Source: Stentor roeselii (taxonomy: Eukaryota; Ciliophora; Heterotrichea; Heterotrichida; Stentoridae). Taken from it: a DNA stretch of 64,000 nucleotides. Positions 37,837 to 47,900 of this stretch are shown here, piece by piece. The notes beneath the pieces were generated by a model. The model saw only the letters and a list, made by a program, of their open reading frames with translations. It was not told the DNA's origin and made no database searches. The stretch lies in assembly GCA_006503475.1 (NCBI GenBank), contig RSEH01000092.1, positions 94,598-158,597 of the forward strand. Reading direction: 5' to 3'. Numbering within the stretch: position 1 is the first letter of the stretch; each line of letters begins with the position of its first letter. The position numbers were made by a program, and so were the translations under genes.

Positions 37837-38298
37837 ATGGAAAATCAAAGACTCCTCTCAGACTCATCCACTCGACGAGTTCTTCGAAAGATCAACATCA
37901 GTTTATCCCCTGACAATCATTTTCCACATCGAATCAACTTACTTCCCAAGCTACAAGAGTTCAAAAAACGTAAAAATTCTTTAAATTCTCTGCAAAGACG
38001 TAAAAAATCCAGTTATAAATCTCAGAAAATAAAATTGAACCACCCTACTTTAAACAATTCTTCAAAAAAGGCAGATTTTTCATCATTTCCTCATTTTTTC
38101 AACTCACCCTCATCACTTTTCCTGGCAAATCAAGAAGTTAAACCGATTTCATTTAAAACGAAGCCGTTGACGCCAGCATCTCTTCGAATGCATGATTTTT
38201 GTGAGTACAAACATCGGCTGACAACAGGAAAAAGTAGAAGTCCTGCAGAGATTGCAAGTCCTTATTTGCCACATCTGTTGAAGCCAAGCCATGCGTAA
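37837..38298 (+). CDS. Basic disordered protein, or first exon of the following TPR gene
   Basis: 153 codons: Ser/Lys-rich with low predicted order (KKRKNSLNSLQRRKKSS), no domain. Two readings fit. Either it is a separate small gene ending at TAA 38296-38298, only 2 nt before the next ATG, or the stop lies in a 20-nt intron (38295-38314, GTAATAATG...TTTTTAG). Splicing that out would join this frame to the TPR frame downstream in phase 2. The 20-nt length differs from the 15 nt of every other intron here, so I keep the genes apart but regard fusion as equally likely. Confidence 0.55.
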   Translation: MENQRLLSDSSTRRVLRKINISLSPDNHFPHRINLLPKLQEFKKRKNSLNSLQRRKKSSYKSQKIKLNHPTLNNSSKKADFSSFPHFFNSPSSLFLANQEVKPISFKTKPLTPASLRMHDFCEYKHRLTTGKSRSPAEIASPYLPHLLKPSHA

Positions 38299-38300
38299 TA

Positions 38301-39092
38301 ATGTTAATTTTTAGTGTTTTGAGGAAGTTTTCACTGACAGCGGAGATTCTGAAGATCAACACGCGAGTGAATCAGTGCTACTCGCTTGGCAGATACTCAG
38401 ATGTAGATAAGATTTAGGCCTTAGATTTGGCAAGTCAGGCAATGGCCAAGGCTGAGTCTTTAGAAGCGGAAAGCGCGATTCGCTTGACATGCAAGAGTAA
38501 CATGGCCTTGCTGTTTAAAACTACGGGAAAGTACCAGGAGGCTATTTCTATGTTTCAGGAATTGGTAGAAGCTTATACCAGGACACTTGGCCATAGTCAT
38601 CCTAGTACTTTGACCGTCAGACACAACCTTGCGTCAACTTACAAAGCCTCAGGCAGTCCTGACCTAGCCGCATCATCATTAGACCCTTTACCAGACCTAA
38701 CTCCTTCAACAGTCCAATCCTACATCCTAGCAGCTCTTTGCTGGAAAGACCTAAACGACTTACCAAAAGCAAATCAAATCATCTCCAAGGCTGAAGACTT
38801 CGTGAATACAACCTTCGGTATTGGAAACAGTGTCAACCTTCTAAACGCAAAAGGACTGATCGCAAAGTCAAGCTCAGACTTTATCCTTGCAGAAAAATGC
38901 TTTTTAAAGTAAATTCTATTCAGAGCTCTTGAAATCCGCAAAGAGTGGAACGGCGACTCTCATCCCGAAACAATAATCGTGAGACACAACCTCGCAGAGC
39001 TCTACCTCGTCAAAGGCGAGAAGGAAAAGTCAAGCCAGTTGATGCAGGAAAACCTGAAGATAATGCAGGACGAAATAAAAAGTAAATCATGA
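38301..39092 (+). CDS. TPR protein (kinesin-light-chain-like repeats), two 15-nt introns
   Basis: Exons 38301-38402, 38418-38908 and 38924-39092 give 253 aa. Repeats such as SNMALLFKTTGKYQEAI, LGHSHPSTLTVRHNLASTYK and GDSHPETIIVRHNLAELYLVKG show the long-TPR (TPR_10/12) style of kinesin light chains and many ciliate scaffold proteins. The first intron is phase 0, the second phase 2. The stop is TGA at 39090-39092 and overlaps the ATG (39089-39091) of the mitochondrial L1 gene. The start at 38301 is weakly supported; the gene may begin at 37837 if a 20-nt intron exists. Confidence 0.75.
38403..38417 (+). other. 15-nt intron
   Basis: GTAGATAAGATTTAG, phase 0. Retention gives an in-frame TAG at its last codon. 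Confidence 0.85.
38909..38923 (+). other. 15-nt intron
   Basis: GTAAATTCTATTCAG, phase 2. Retention creates an immediate TAA. Removal continues the TPR repeat (KALEIRKEWNGDSHPET). Confidence 0.9.
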
Positions 39093-39823
39093 GTTTCATT
39101 TACCTTCTTAGAAACTTCGCTAGTAAAAAAGGCAAAGGACCCTTTTATACTCCAGAAGAAGCTTTAAGGTTGTTGAGAGAGGGAATCGAGAAACCTCCTA
39201 ATGAAGCTTTTGGACTCACTGTCAAACTGGGAGTCGATCCCACTAAAGGCGAGCAGAATGTTAGAGGAAATGTCTTTTTGCCTGCTGGGACTGGAAAAAA
39301 GAATAAAATTGCAGTGTTTATTCCTGAGGAGCATAAAGATTTAGCTTATAAACTTGGAGCTACTATTGCTGGAAGTGAACTTATGAATAATGTTAAGGAA
39401 GGGAAAATTGACTTTGAACAGGTCTTGGCTACTGAGGAGATGATTGATGAACTTAAACCGTTTGGAAGGGTTTTAGGCCAGAGGGGATTGATGCCGACTC
39501 TTAGGAATAAAACTGTTGTGCCTTTTTCGGACTTTGAACAGGAAATGAATAAACTTACTAAAGGTACTGTCAGCTATAAAATTACAAAAGCTGCGATTAT
39601 TCATGGAACTCTTGGAAAAGCTAGTTTAACTGATGCTGAGGTATTGGCTAATTTAAGAGCTTTTATGACTAGTATTATTGAGGAGAAACCTAATCACTTT
39701 AAGAAGACGTATTTGAAGAAGGTTTTTATGACTTCGACTTTTACTAAGTCTTATGAACTTGATATTCAGCTGGTTGATATTAATCATTATCGATGTGTGC
39801 TTTCAAATTATAAGTTAAGCTAG
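39089..39823 (+). CDS. MRPL1: Mitochondrial ribosomal protein L1
   Basis: A 244-aa protein homologous to bacterial/organellar L1 (uL1), part of the L1 stalk of the mitoribosome. It begins with a likely mitochondrial presequence (MSFIYLLRNFASKKGKG). Hallmarks are VKLGVDPTKGEQNVRGNVFLPAGTG (split here around the conserved RG), FGRVLGQRGLMP, and LRAFMTSIIEEKP near the C-terminus. Length is close to bacterial L1 (about 230). The ATG overlaps the TGA stop of the upstream TPR gene in the string ATGA, so its mRNA must start inside that gene or be made as a joint transcript. Confidence 0.92.
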   Translation: MSFIYLLRNFASKKGKGPFYTPEEALRLLREGIEKPPNEAFGLTVKLGVDPTKGEQNVRGNVFLPAGTGKKNKIAVFIPEEHKDLAYKLGATIAGSELMNNVKEGKIDFEQVLATEEMIDELKPFGRVLGQRGLMPTLRNKTVVPFSDFEQEMNKLTKGTVSYKITKAAIIHGTLGKASLTDAEVLANLRAFMTSIIEEKPNHFKKTYLKKVFMTSTFTKSYELDIQLVDINHYRCVLSNYKLS

Positions 39824-40448
39824 TTATTAACACATCTAACTTTAGATATATGGAAAGTTGATTTTTGGTTTCAATGATTTTCATTGTTTTCAGTGATTTT
39901 GTCTTTTGGGTGATTTTTTGGTAATGGGCGAAAATCTCAGTTGAATGAATTTATTTTGTTTATTGACTTTACCTTGTTTATTCACTTATTCTTATTTGAT
40001 GACTTTTTCATAGTCGGTGACTTTTTTATTGATTTTTTATTTTTCTTGTTTGGCGACTTTTTTCTTGTTTTGGTGACTTTTTCTAGATAAGTGACTTTTT
40101 CCTTGGTTGGTGATTTTTCTCATTAGGTGATTTTTTTCTTGTTTTGGTGATTTTTTGGTGAATTTTTCTAGTTTTCGGTGATTTTTTTCTTGTTTAAACT
40201 AATTTTTCTTATATAGTCTAATTCCAGTATCCTCAGAACTCCAATTCTCAAGAAAAACTTATTTTAACTCAAATAAATCAGCCGTTTCTTTTTTATTCCT
40301 AGCCTCTCCCCAACATCTCTCTGAGGCCTCAGTTTTCAAATTAACTGAATCTCACGAATCAGTTGATATCCCTTCTCATAATTCTATAAAAAACTGAAAA
40401 TTCTTTTAGATATTGATTGAATAATAACCAAATATTATAATAATTCAA
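39824..40448. other. Intergenic region with T-rich degenerate repeat
   Basis: 625 bases without a gene. Most of it is taken up by the repeat described separately (39891-40197). The right-hand 250 bases hold the presumed promoter of the next gene. No RNA gene was recognised. Confidence 0.6.
39891..40197 (+). repeat. Degenerate T-rich repeat, GGTGAYTTTTT units
   Basis: About fourteen imperfect copies of a unit close to GGTGAYTTTTTYYTTGTTTT, 15-25 bases apart, on the plus strand (for example at 39979, 40017, 40052, 40073, 40091, 40110, 40126, 40146, 40158 and 40178). The invariant core is (G)TGA followed by Y-T(4-7). Confidence 0.8.
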
Positions 40449-41258
40449 ATGGGCTGTGGAGTTTCCTTTTCCTCAAGAAAAAATCCTTCAAAATCGATTC
40501 AAAATCCTCAAAAACCACAGTTAACCTCAAACAACTCAGTAAAAACAACAGCAGATACCAACGATCTTCAGTCTCTTTCATTAAAACCAGCGAAAACTTG
40601 CAGTCAGCAGCGCCCAGAATCACTTGACGGAAGTGAAATCTTAGAAAATTACTCAATTCTTCAGTCTCTTTCCATCACCTGTGCAGATGAATACAAATCA
40701 ATTCAAGAGCTTTGCACATCTTTCCTTTACTTTCACTCGTCCTTCCTTCACCATGTTCATTCCTGCTGCATTCCACGGTTTCGCTTTAGCAAAGCCATGA
40801 AAGTTCTCATGACTCACTCGTACTCGAAGCAGTCTTCTCAAGAAGACCAGATAATCCTTTGTAACAAGTTTCCTTTTTTTTCGGTTTATCCTCAGTTTGC
40901 TAAAGACTTTCAAGTGATTGAAGAACTTCTTTATTTGGCGAAACATTTAAAAAAAAGTGAATCATTTTTGCAGGATTTACTTAAAGTTGAGTTTGTTTTA
41001 AGCATTTTTGATAAGGATGAAAAACTTTATAAGGAAGTGAAGGATGGAGTCGAGATTTTAAAGAGTTGTGCTATTCAGGCTAGAGAAGTTTTGATGATGG
41101 TTGAGAAAATTGGGAAGGAAACTCAAGAGTTTTTTTGGGATTATTGGAATGTCAAGGATGAAGCTTTGAATATTTCAAATCAGTTGAGAGGGTATAAAGA
41201 CTATTCCATCGAGGATGTCGTACATTTTATGTATATGGAAAATTTAATAACTATGTAA
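40449..41258 (+). CDS. Protein of unknown function with MGCG acylation signal
   Basis: A 269-aa protein. MGCGVSFSSRK predicts N-myristoylation at G2 and palmitoylation at C3, placing it on a membrane. Residues 10-75 are Ser/Thr/Gln-rich and disordered; 80-265 are predominantly helical (LLYLAKHLKKSESFLQDLLK, EVLMMVEKIGKETQEFFWDYW). The helical part loosely suggests a BAR-like or helical-bundle fold, but no family motif is clear. No intron needed. Confidence 0.7.
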   Translation: MGCGVSFSSRKNPSKSIQNPQKPQLTSNNSVKTTADTNDLQSLSLKPAKTCSQQRPESLDGSEILENYSILQSLSITCADEYKSIQELCTSFLYFHSSFLHHVHSCCIPRFRFSKAMKVLMTHSYSKQSSQEDQIILCNKFPFFSVYPQFAKDFQVIEELLYLAKHLKKSESFLQDLLKVEFVLSIFDKDEKLYKEVKDGVEILKSCAIQAREVLMMVEKIGKETQEFFWDYWNVKDEALNISNQLRGYKDYSIEDVVHFMYMENLITM

Positions 41259-41455
41259 AGCACCTAATAAATAATGGATGATGACAAATTATAAGTTGAT
41301 CCCTGACAGTGTCTTCTTTCCCTGACAATCTATACCTAAACACTCTTAAACCTCTTTCCAATTTTTCCACTCTCCCTCTCTCACCCAATCCAAACCTATA
41401 CCAACCCATCCCAAGTCCATCAGGTAAAGAAGAATCCCATCCAAACTCCTAATAA

Positions 41456-42706
41456 ATGCTAAAACAAAACAAACGTATTTCCCACTACGTCCTAAAACAA
41501 GAAATCGGCAGCGGAGGTTTCGGAAAAGTTTATCTCGGCAAAGACCTTAACACAGGCCAGCGAGTGGCGATTAAAATGATTCCAAACAGTCTAATCGTCA
41601 GCAGCAAACGAGAAATCGAGATAATGCGGTCTTTAAAACACGAAAACATAGTCGAGCTTTACGACGACGTGAAAACCACAGACCAGACCTACCTCTTCCT
41701 GGAATACTGTCAAGGAGGTGACCTGAAAGATCTAATCGAGGCTTCTCAAGGACTTTCAGAGACCAAAGCTCGCTTTTTTTTAAAGCAAATCGTTGAGGCT
41801 TTGAAGTACTTAAAAACTGTGAGAATCATTCACAGAGACTTGAAACCCGCGAATATTCTTCTGGATTCTGAACACAATGTAAAAATCGCTGATTTCGGAC
41901 TTGCCAGGATTCTTGATCCTGACTCTTTAGCTAAAACTATTCTGGGCACTCTTTTGTATATGGCTCCAGAGTTGATGAAAAAGAAAGAGTTGCAGGATAG
42001 CATTGAAAAATATGGAATTAAAGCTGATATTTGGAGTGTTGGGTGTATTGTTTATGAACTTATCAAAGGTCAAAGACTTTTTCGTGATTGTACTCAGAGT
42101 GAATTAAAAGGAAGGATTCAAGAGACTATTGAAAAAAAAACGTTTTTAGAACCTCAGGTTTTTAGTGAAGTTTGCATGGATTTTTTAGTTAAAGTCATCG
42201 CGTATGAGGATAAAAGAATGAATTTTGATGAGTTTTGTAGACATCCTTTTGTTACTGGTCTTCCTGGGATTTCAAGGACTTTGTTGTTCAGGGGGGAAGT
42301 TGATTATCGTAACGAGATTAGTCAGCAGATTAAAGAGAATCAACGAATTGTTGTTGACTATTCAAATGCTGTTAGCTTCTTGAGGGATGAAGGACTGGAT
42401 GTTAACTTTTTACTTAGTTTGAAGGCTTGTCAAATGCTCAGCTCCATTCCTATGAATAAAAGCACTGCTGGATTGTTTGCAGAACATTTTGTGTTTATTG
42501 ATCCGAATACTAACTTTGAATTGGTTAGTACGAAGAAAATTGCCCAGGAGATTATTAATGCGGCTTTAGAGGTTTATGAAAATTATGCTGGACATTGGAA
42601 TCGCAAAGCTTTGTTTAAGGCTGCTTTGGCATTGATTGCTGTCTTAAAGGATAATTACTTGATAATGAAGCTAGCGGATGCATTTAGATCATGTATCGAT
42701 GAGTAA
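41456..42706 (+). CDS. ULK/ATG1-like Ser/Thr protein kinase
   Basis: A 416-aa kinase. Catalytic domain at about 11-266: GSGGFGKV (18-25), AIK (K40), HRDLKPAN (126-133), DFGLAR (146), GTLLYMAPE (164-172), DIWSVGCIVYEL. The HRDLKPANILL signature with an N-terminal GxGxFGxV loop is closest to ULK/ATG1 and other ciliate relatives. The C-terminal 145 residues are helical and could be a MIT/EAT-like tail, as in ATG1, but that is only a helix pattern. A role in autophagy or ciliary/Hedgehog-type ULK3/4 functions is possible but not shown. Confidence 0.85.
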   Translation: MLKQNKRISHYVLKQEIGSGGFGKVYLGKDLNTGQRVAIKMIPNSLIVSSKREIEIMRSLKHENIVELYDDVKTTDQTYLFLEYCQGGDLKDLIEASQGLSETKARFFLKQIVEALKYLKTVRIIHRDLKPANILLDSEHNVKIADFGLARILDPDSLAKTILGTLLYMAPELMKKKELQDSIEKYGIKADIWSVGCIVYELIKGQRLFRDCTQSELKGRIQETIEKKTFLEPQVFSEVCMDFLVKVIAYEDKRMNFDEFCRHPFVTGLPGISRTLLFRGEVDYRNEISQQIKENQRIVVDYSNAVSFLRDEGLDVNFLLSLKACQMLSSIPMNKSTAGLFAEHFVFIDPNTNFELVSTKKIAQEIINAALEVYENYAGHWNRKALFKAALALIAVLKDNYLIMKLADAFRSCIDE

Positions 42707-42717
42707 ATATTAATTAA

Positions 42718-43221
42718 ATGGAAACAGAGACCCAAACTTTTAAACATATAAACGTTGTCGACGTGATAAAGAAAATCCATACAATCGAGCCATTACCCTC
42801 AATAAAAGCAATAGAGCCAGCAAAGCCAGTTTTCCCATACATCGAATTTTACAATTCCCAAAAACGCCACAAAAAAAAGACTCCAGTATTTTTACTAAAC
42901 TACCATCAAAAACTCTTCAGCCTAAACCGTAAACTCAAAGCAAAAGAACTAGCTCACTTCCATCAGCACACCCTTCAATCAAGCGAATCAATTCTCTCAC
43001 TTTCAACAGCAAGTCAGTCAATATCAAACCGAAAGTCGCGATATTTGAACAATAAAGAATTGCTTGTTTCAAAGTCACTTGAAACTAAAGCAAAGAAAGA
43101 AAAAAACTTCGAAAAACTTTTCGTTGTTGGTTTAAAAAACATCAGAGAAGCTAAAGAAACCCTTCCAAGTCACTTCAAACTTCCAAGTTTAAATGAAGTT
43201 TTTAATGCAAGAATTAACTAA
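42718..43221 (+). CDS. Small basic protein of unknown function
   Basis: 167 aa, basic and Ser/Gln-rich, with one helical stretch (FSLNRKLKAKELAHFHQHTL). No domain recognised. It starts 11 nt after the kinase stop. Its last 8 coding bases (43214-43221) overlap the end of the minus-strand gene at 43214-43534. Confidence 0.6.
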   Translation: METETQTFKHINVVDVIKKIHTIEPLPSIKAIEPAKPVFPYIEFYNSQKRHKKKTPVFLLNYHQKLFSLNRKLKAKELAHFHQHTLQSSESILSLSTASQSISNRKSRYLNNKELLVSKSLETKAKKEKNFEKLFVVGLKNIREAKETLPSHFKLPSLNEVFNARIN

Positions 43222-43534
43222 GTCTTTCTAGTATATGTTGAAATTTCGAGGAAAGGTCGGACTTTGAAGAGTGAAAGTCTTTTGCACTTGATGTGATGTT
43301 TTCTAATTTGAAAGTCTCGAGAACGTCAAGCATCACCTTGCCTTGACTAGCGAGTGATCTGTAAACCTTTTTAAAGGACTCTCTGAGTTTTTATTACAGT
43401 TCTTCGTTGATCAGGTCTTCATCTGTCACTTTAGATTGACCTGAAGCCTTTAGAGTTACTAAGAAGAAGATAAGTATAAAGCTGAATAAAAAGAAAAGCT
43501 TGAGTTTTCGTCCCTGTTCTGAGTCATTTAGCAT
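43214..43534 (-). CDS. Small single-pass membrane protein with one 15-nt intron
   Basis: Exons 43398-43534 and 43214-43382 give a 101-aa protein that is too broken to show without splicing. Residues 1-12 are polar and basic, 13-29 form a strongly hydrophobic helix (FFLFSFILIFFLVTL), and the rest is soluble and helical (ESFKKVYRSLASQGKVMLDVLETF). Removal of the intron 43383-43397 restores the frame exactly (EEL joins ESF). The stop TAA (43214-43216) lies inside the 3' end of the convergent plus-strand gene. Function unknown; composition suggests a small membrane-anchored helical protein. Coding status is inferred from the intron fit, the membrane helix and the lack of stops. Confidence 0.72.
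43383..43397 (-). other. 15-nt intron
   Basis: On the minus strand GTAATAAAAACTCAG, phase 2. Retention gives TAA TAA in frame. Confidence 0.8.
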
Positions 43535-43760
43535 TTTTATTATTTTCCCTTTTCAACCCTGGGCTCTTTTACATGAAAAAGATCATAAAACTATTCTTAA
43601 AAACTATATTTTTTATATTTTTTTCAATATTTTTACATGATTTCACTTTTTTTTTACCTTCTCAAATCAACCCTGAAAAAATTGAAAAATTCTGAAAATG
43701 TAACTAAAAAAATCTAATCTCGATACATAATCCATGAATATTTAACTTCCAATTAATTTT

Positions 43761-44960
43761 ATGGAACGCGATGAATATACAGAACGAAAGGCTGGAGTCA
43801 CGACTGAAGAAAGTTCTTTTCTTTTGGCACAGGGGCTCCCGGTTGACCAAGATAAAGTAACTGACTTCAAAAAAAGACTAGAAGAGTTTCTAGTTGATGA
43901 AGAAGAAGACCTAATTGGAGATATGTCGGGCATTGTTCCTGATTCTAGACCTTATGACAAAAACTCTTATAGTAGCATCTTGTTGAATGCCAGGTCTTCA
44001 AGAGCTATTTGTCAGAGATTTGAAACAGAACCTTCTGGTCTTGTCAAAAGTGATGCTGCTGAATTCGATTTTTCTTTACATCAGATCTTGGAACGAATGA
44101 AAGAAGGTCATAAGGTTTATAAGTATAATTATAACACACCTTCTAGAAAAATTGTGACGATTCGTATACGGGAAGGAATCGTAGAAATTTTTACTAGTGA
44201 AGCAGCTAAAAACAGAATAAGTTTCGCAGATGTCTACGGAGTAACTCTAGGTGCATGTTCCTCCACCTTCCGTATGTACAAAGGAAAAATCGATGAAAAA
44301 ATCGGTACATTACATTCATCAGAAGACTGTTTTTCCATAATAAACGAGCTCCGATCCTACGACTTTGCCACAACAAGTGCAGTAGCCCGTTACGACATTT
44401 GTCTATCCCTGAGCTGGCTATGCACCTTAAACAACTCCCTTCAAAGCAACGTCCCGTTCACAAAATGTAATCCACAGTCAGTCGTTCTCGGCTACAAGAA
44501 CATCAGAGACAAGCTTTTCCGCGAAGCGGCAATTCGTCTAATCTCCGTTCACGAGTTATTCATCGTAATCTCCACCCAGCTTGCAATCTACAAAACAATG
44601 AAACAGAAAGAAAACAATTCAGGAATGAACAAAATTATTTCAATATTAAATAAAAGATTCACATTCAGTGGAAAACTTTACAGATTCATCAAGTTCATCG
44701 TGTTGCCTCTGATCCTCAGCGACGGGTACACACGGAAAGAATTTCGTGATAAGATCCGTGTGAATCTTTTAATAAGCAACAAGCTGAAAGTCCTTGCAAG
44801 TGTCCTGAACCGTGAAGAAGAAGTAGTCGACAAGCTGGAGGCGAAAACGAAAAGAACTGTCCTGGAGTCGATGATTGTGCCGAGTTGCAAGTCAATCTTC
44901 AAAGAACCTGATAAAGTCGACCCATTCCTCGCGATGCTTCGGCAAAAGGCAGCTAAATAA
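43761..44960 (+). CDS. PH-like domain protein of unknown function
   Basis: A 399-aa protein. Residues about 112-210 look like a PH-type fold (GHKVYKYNYN, then RIREGIVEIF, FADVYGVTLGA, then SSEDCFSIINELR at the C-terminal helix). The N-terminus (1-70) is acidic, and 210-399 is helical. Probably a membrane- or lipid-associated cytoplasmic protein. The peptidase gene begins 10 nt after its stop. No introns needed. Confidence 0.65.
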   Translation: MERDEYTERKAGVTTEESSFLLAQGLPVDQDKVTDFKKRLEEFLVDEEEDLIGDMSGIVPDSRPYDKNSYSSILLNARSSRAICQRFETEPSGLVKSDAAEFDFSLHQILERMKEGHKVYKYNYNTPSRKIVTIRIREGIVEIFTSEAAKNRISFADVYGVTLGACSSTFRMYKGKIDEKIGTLHSSEDCFSIINELRSYDFATTSAVARYDICLSLSWLCTLNNSLQSNVPFTKCNPQSVVLGYKNIRDKLFREAAIRLISVHELFIVISTQLAIYKTMKQKENNSGMNKIISILNKRFTFSGKLYRFIKFIVLPLILSDGYTRKEFRDKIRVNLLISNKLKVLASVLNREEEVVDKLEAKTKRTVLESMIVPSCKSIFKEPDKVDPFLAMLRQKAAK

Positions 44961-44970
44961 TCTTATTAAT

Positions 44971-47900
44971 ATGGCTTTTTGGCTTGATGGATACGAACAA
45001 GGACATTTCATTGATTCGAAAGACACGATGAACACCTGGTGTGTCGGAAAAATCATTAAAATCGACCCTGAAGTCAAAACTGTGACTGTAAGGTATGAAG
45101 GCTGGAGTGATAAGTGGGACAGCACTTTTCCTTTTCATTCTAATCGCATTGCACCCTTTCGTATGCATAGCGCTTTGTACACTGGGCAGAAGGGTAATGC
45201 CTTGAGAAGCTTTTACTTTGCAGAGGACTACTTGATAAGTCTCGCTGAGAGACTTAATGACTTGCCAAAGACCGCCTTTGAAATTACCCAGTTTTTAAGA
45301 GGAGAACTTTTCACATCTGTTGATTGTCTCCTGGTCCATGACTACAAAAATTCTCAGGAACTTGATAAAACCATTCAGTTTTTAACTCAAGTCATCAAGT
45401 TTGTTGTTGAGTGGATTCGCAACTCGGATAAACACTTTAAAATTCTTGCTGAAAGTACTTCTGATGCTTTTTTAAATAATGTGCAAGTCGCTTTTGCTGC
45501 TTCTTGGAAAGAATTAATTTTTACTTTGAAGAGAATTTTCGCTCTTGACAACAGAACTGCTAAAAATTTGATTGGGTGGACTCGGGTGCCTGAGGAGTAT
45601 GTTTTTAATGCTGATACTGAAAATCGCTCGAAGACTTTGAATTATTTTGTTAATTACTTTCATTCAATTGGAGGATTTCAAGCGATTTTAGACATGCTCA
45701 GTGAAAACGAGTAATTTTTAAGTAGGGAAGTGAAAAAATCACCTTTTGAGTTTATTTTAGCTTTGCCTGTATTTGAAATTCGAAATTTTTTTACTAAAGG
45801 TTTTGATAGTCTCTGGGTGCGAGAGTTTCGTGTTTTGGTTTTGAGGAGAATTTCAGGGATTTCAGAAAAAGAAGTGAAAATTGTTAATAAAAGTGTGATT
45901 AGTGAGATTTTAAATGAACTCAAGCCGATGTTCGACTCGGGTGAAGAGAACTTAGACCTTTATTTATTGAAAATCAGCCAAAAGTTCATTCAAAGTCCTT
46001 TTATGGAAAAAAGGCTGAAAGGACTGGCGGAGTTGAGGGAAAATATTGAAATTGTTACAGATAAAGACTCCTCAAGACGAAGAATGAGAAATTTTAACAG
46101 TGAAGGACTTGCAAGATGGATTGTTGACAACCAGATCCTTGAGTCAATCATGCAAAATCCTCATGAAGAAATGTTAAAAAGAGCCTCAACTATTTTCTCT
46201 TTCGTTACTTTTCACAAGATGCTAAATGAAGACCATATTAATTTGCTCTGGAACTACTCTACCGACCGTCACGACTCAATTCAATCCGCAGTTCATCTCG
46301 TTATTCTCGAGTTAAACAAGTACCTTTCCGAAAAACTACAAAAGCTCTTCTTCCAAAAGTTCATTTCAATCAACCCTGACGATTTCGACGAAAAAATCTT
46401 CGAAACATTTACAGAATTCATAAAACGTTCAGAAAGTCTTTGTGAACTTTCCCTGGAGCCAATGTTTTCAAGAATAATGAACAATTCCGAGACCTATGAA
46501 AAAACAGTTCCTCTTTTCATAACACTTCTTCAAGGTTGCAAAAGTTTGAAAGTTTTAGAAACTTTCTTAGAAAAAGCAGCTTCTAACTTAAAAATTCATC
46601 TTTTCACTTGTCAGTCATTTTCACTTGTGATTCAAATTTTAAAGATCCAGATGCCAGCGACGAGAAAGTTCGAACTTTACAACAGGTTTAAATCTGTTTC
46701 AGGAGACTTAGTCGAACTCCTGATTAACTCTTTCCAGTCCTTTCAAAATGAGAAAAAAAGCGAGTTGATCATTAAAAATATTAAAATTCGGCTGAAATTT
46801 TGGAAGTTTTTAATGAAAGACTCAGGTTTTGACCCTCAGGCTGATGGGATTATTTCAGTGAAAAATGCGTTTTGTGCCTTGGTCTTTGCTGAAGCGAGTG
46901 AAAAGTTCTGGCAGGCTTTACTTAAGTTGATTAATCAGAAGTTTCATATTGAGCTATGTTCTTCGATTTTAGAGAAAATGTTCTTGACTCGAGACCCGGC
47001 TGAAGTCATTAATGAGTTCAGCTTTGAGGTCTTTTTTTCGTTGTTTTTAAAGGTGAATTACATGTCGAGGAACATTGAAATCAAACATGAGAAGTTTCAT
47101 TCGAGGCTTAATGAAAATTTGGTCGGGTATCCCTTTTTAATCGAATGTGTTTTTAGAGGACTTCCAGAAACTATTGAAGTAAAGGCCATGAAAATCATCA
47201 CGATGCTGAAACTGAAACTTTCGAAGAACCTTTCAGTGAAAAGTGAAGGAATCTGGGAGTTTTACTTGAAGTCCTTGCAGAAGTTCTTGAATAAAGACCC
47301 TGGACATGTTGAAAAGTCTTTAAAACTCGTTCTGTTGTTTTTAGATGGGTTTAAAACTGAAGAATTTTCCCAGGTTAACTGCACAGTTCTTTTTAAGTCA
47401 ACTGGAGAAACTGAGTATAACCGTTTTTTAGCTGATTCAAATGCGAACATCTCGACGATAAGAAAAAAAATTTCAGATACCTACAAAAAAAGCAGTATAG
47501 GAATGGTTTTAATCAATCAACAAGGTGAAAGAATCGACAGTCTTTACAACGACTTCCAACTGAACACCTGGAACCCTCCATATTTTTACACTGTTGAGTT
47601 CAACCAAGTGAAAGACCTTTCATCGACCGTTCAATTCTTCTCGAAATGCCAGGACTTTCAAGTAAATCTATTGGAAATTCTTCCAACTCTCAGCAAGTCA
47701 AACGCGGAACTGGCCTGGACGATATTAAGTCGAGTGCCTTTGATAAACAAGTACGTGAGTCAGTTTTCCAGCGTTGAAAGTTTAACAGACGAGGTGTTTT
47801 CAACGAGTAGTCTTTACCAACTTGTCTACGACCTGAAGATAATCGAGTCTCTCACGAAGAACTCAACTTGGCTCAGTGAGTTCAAGTCCAGTCCAGGGAT

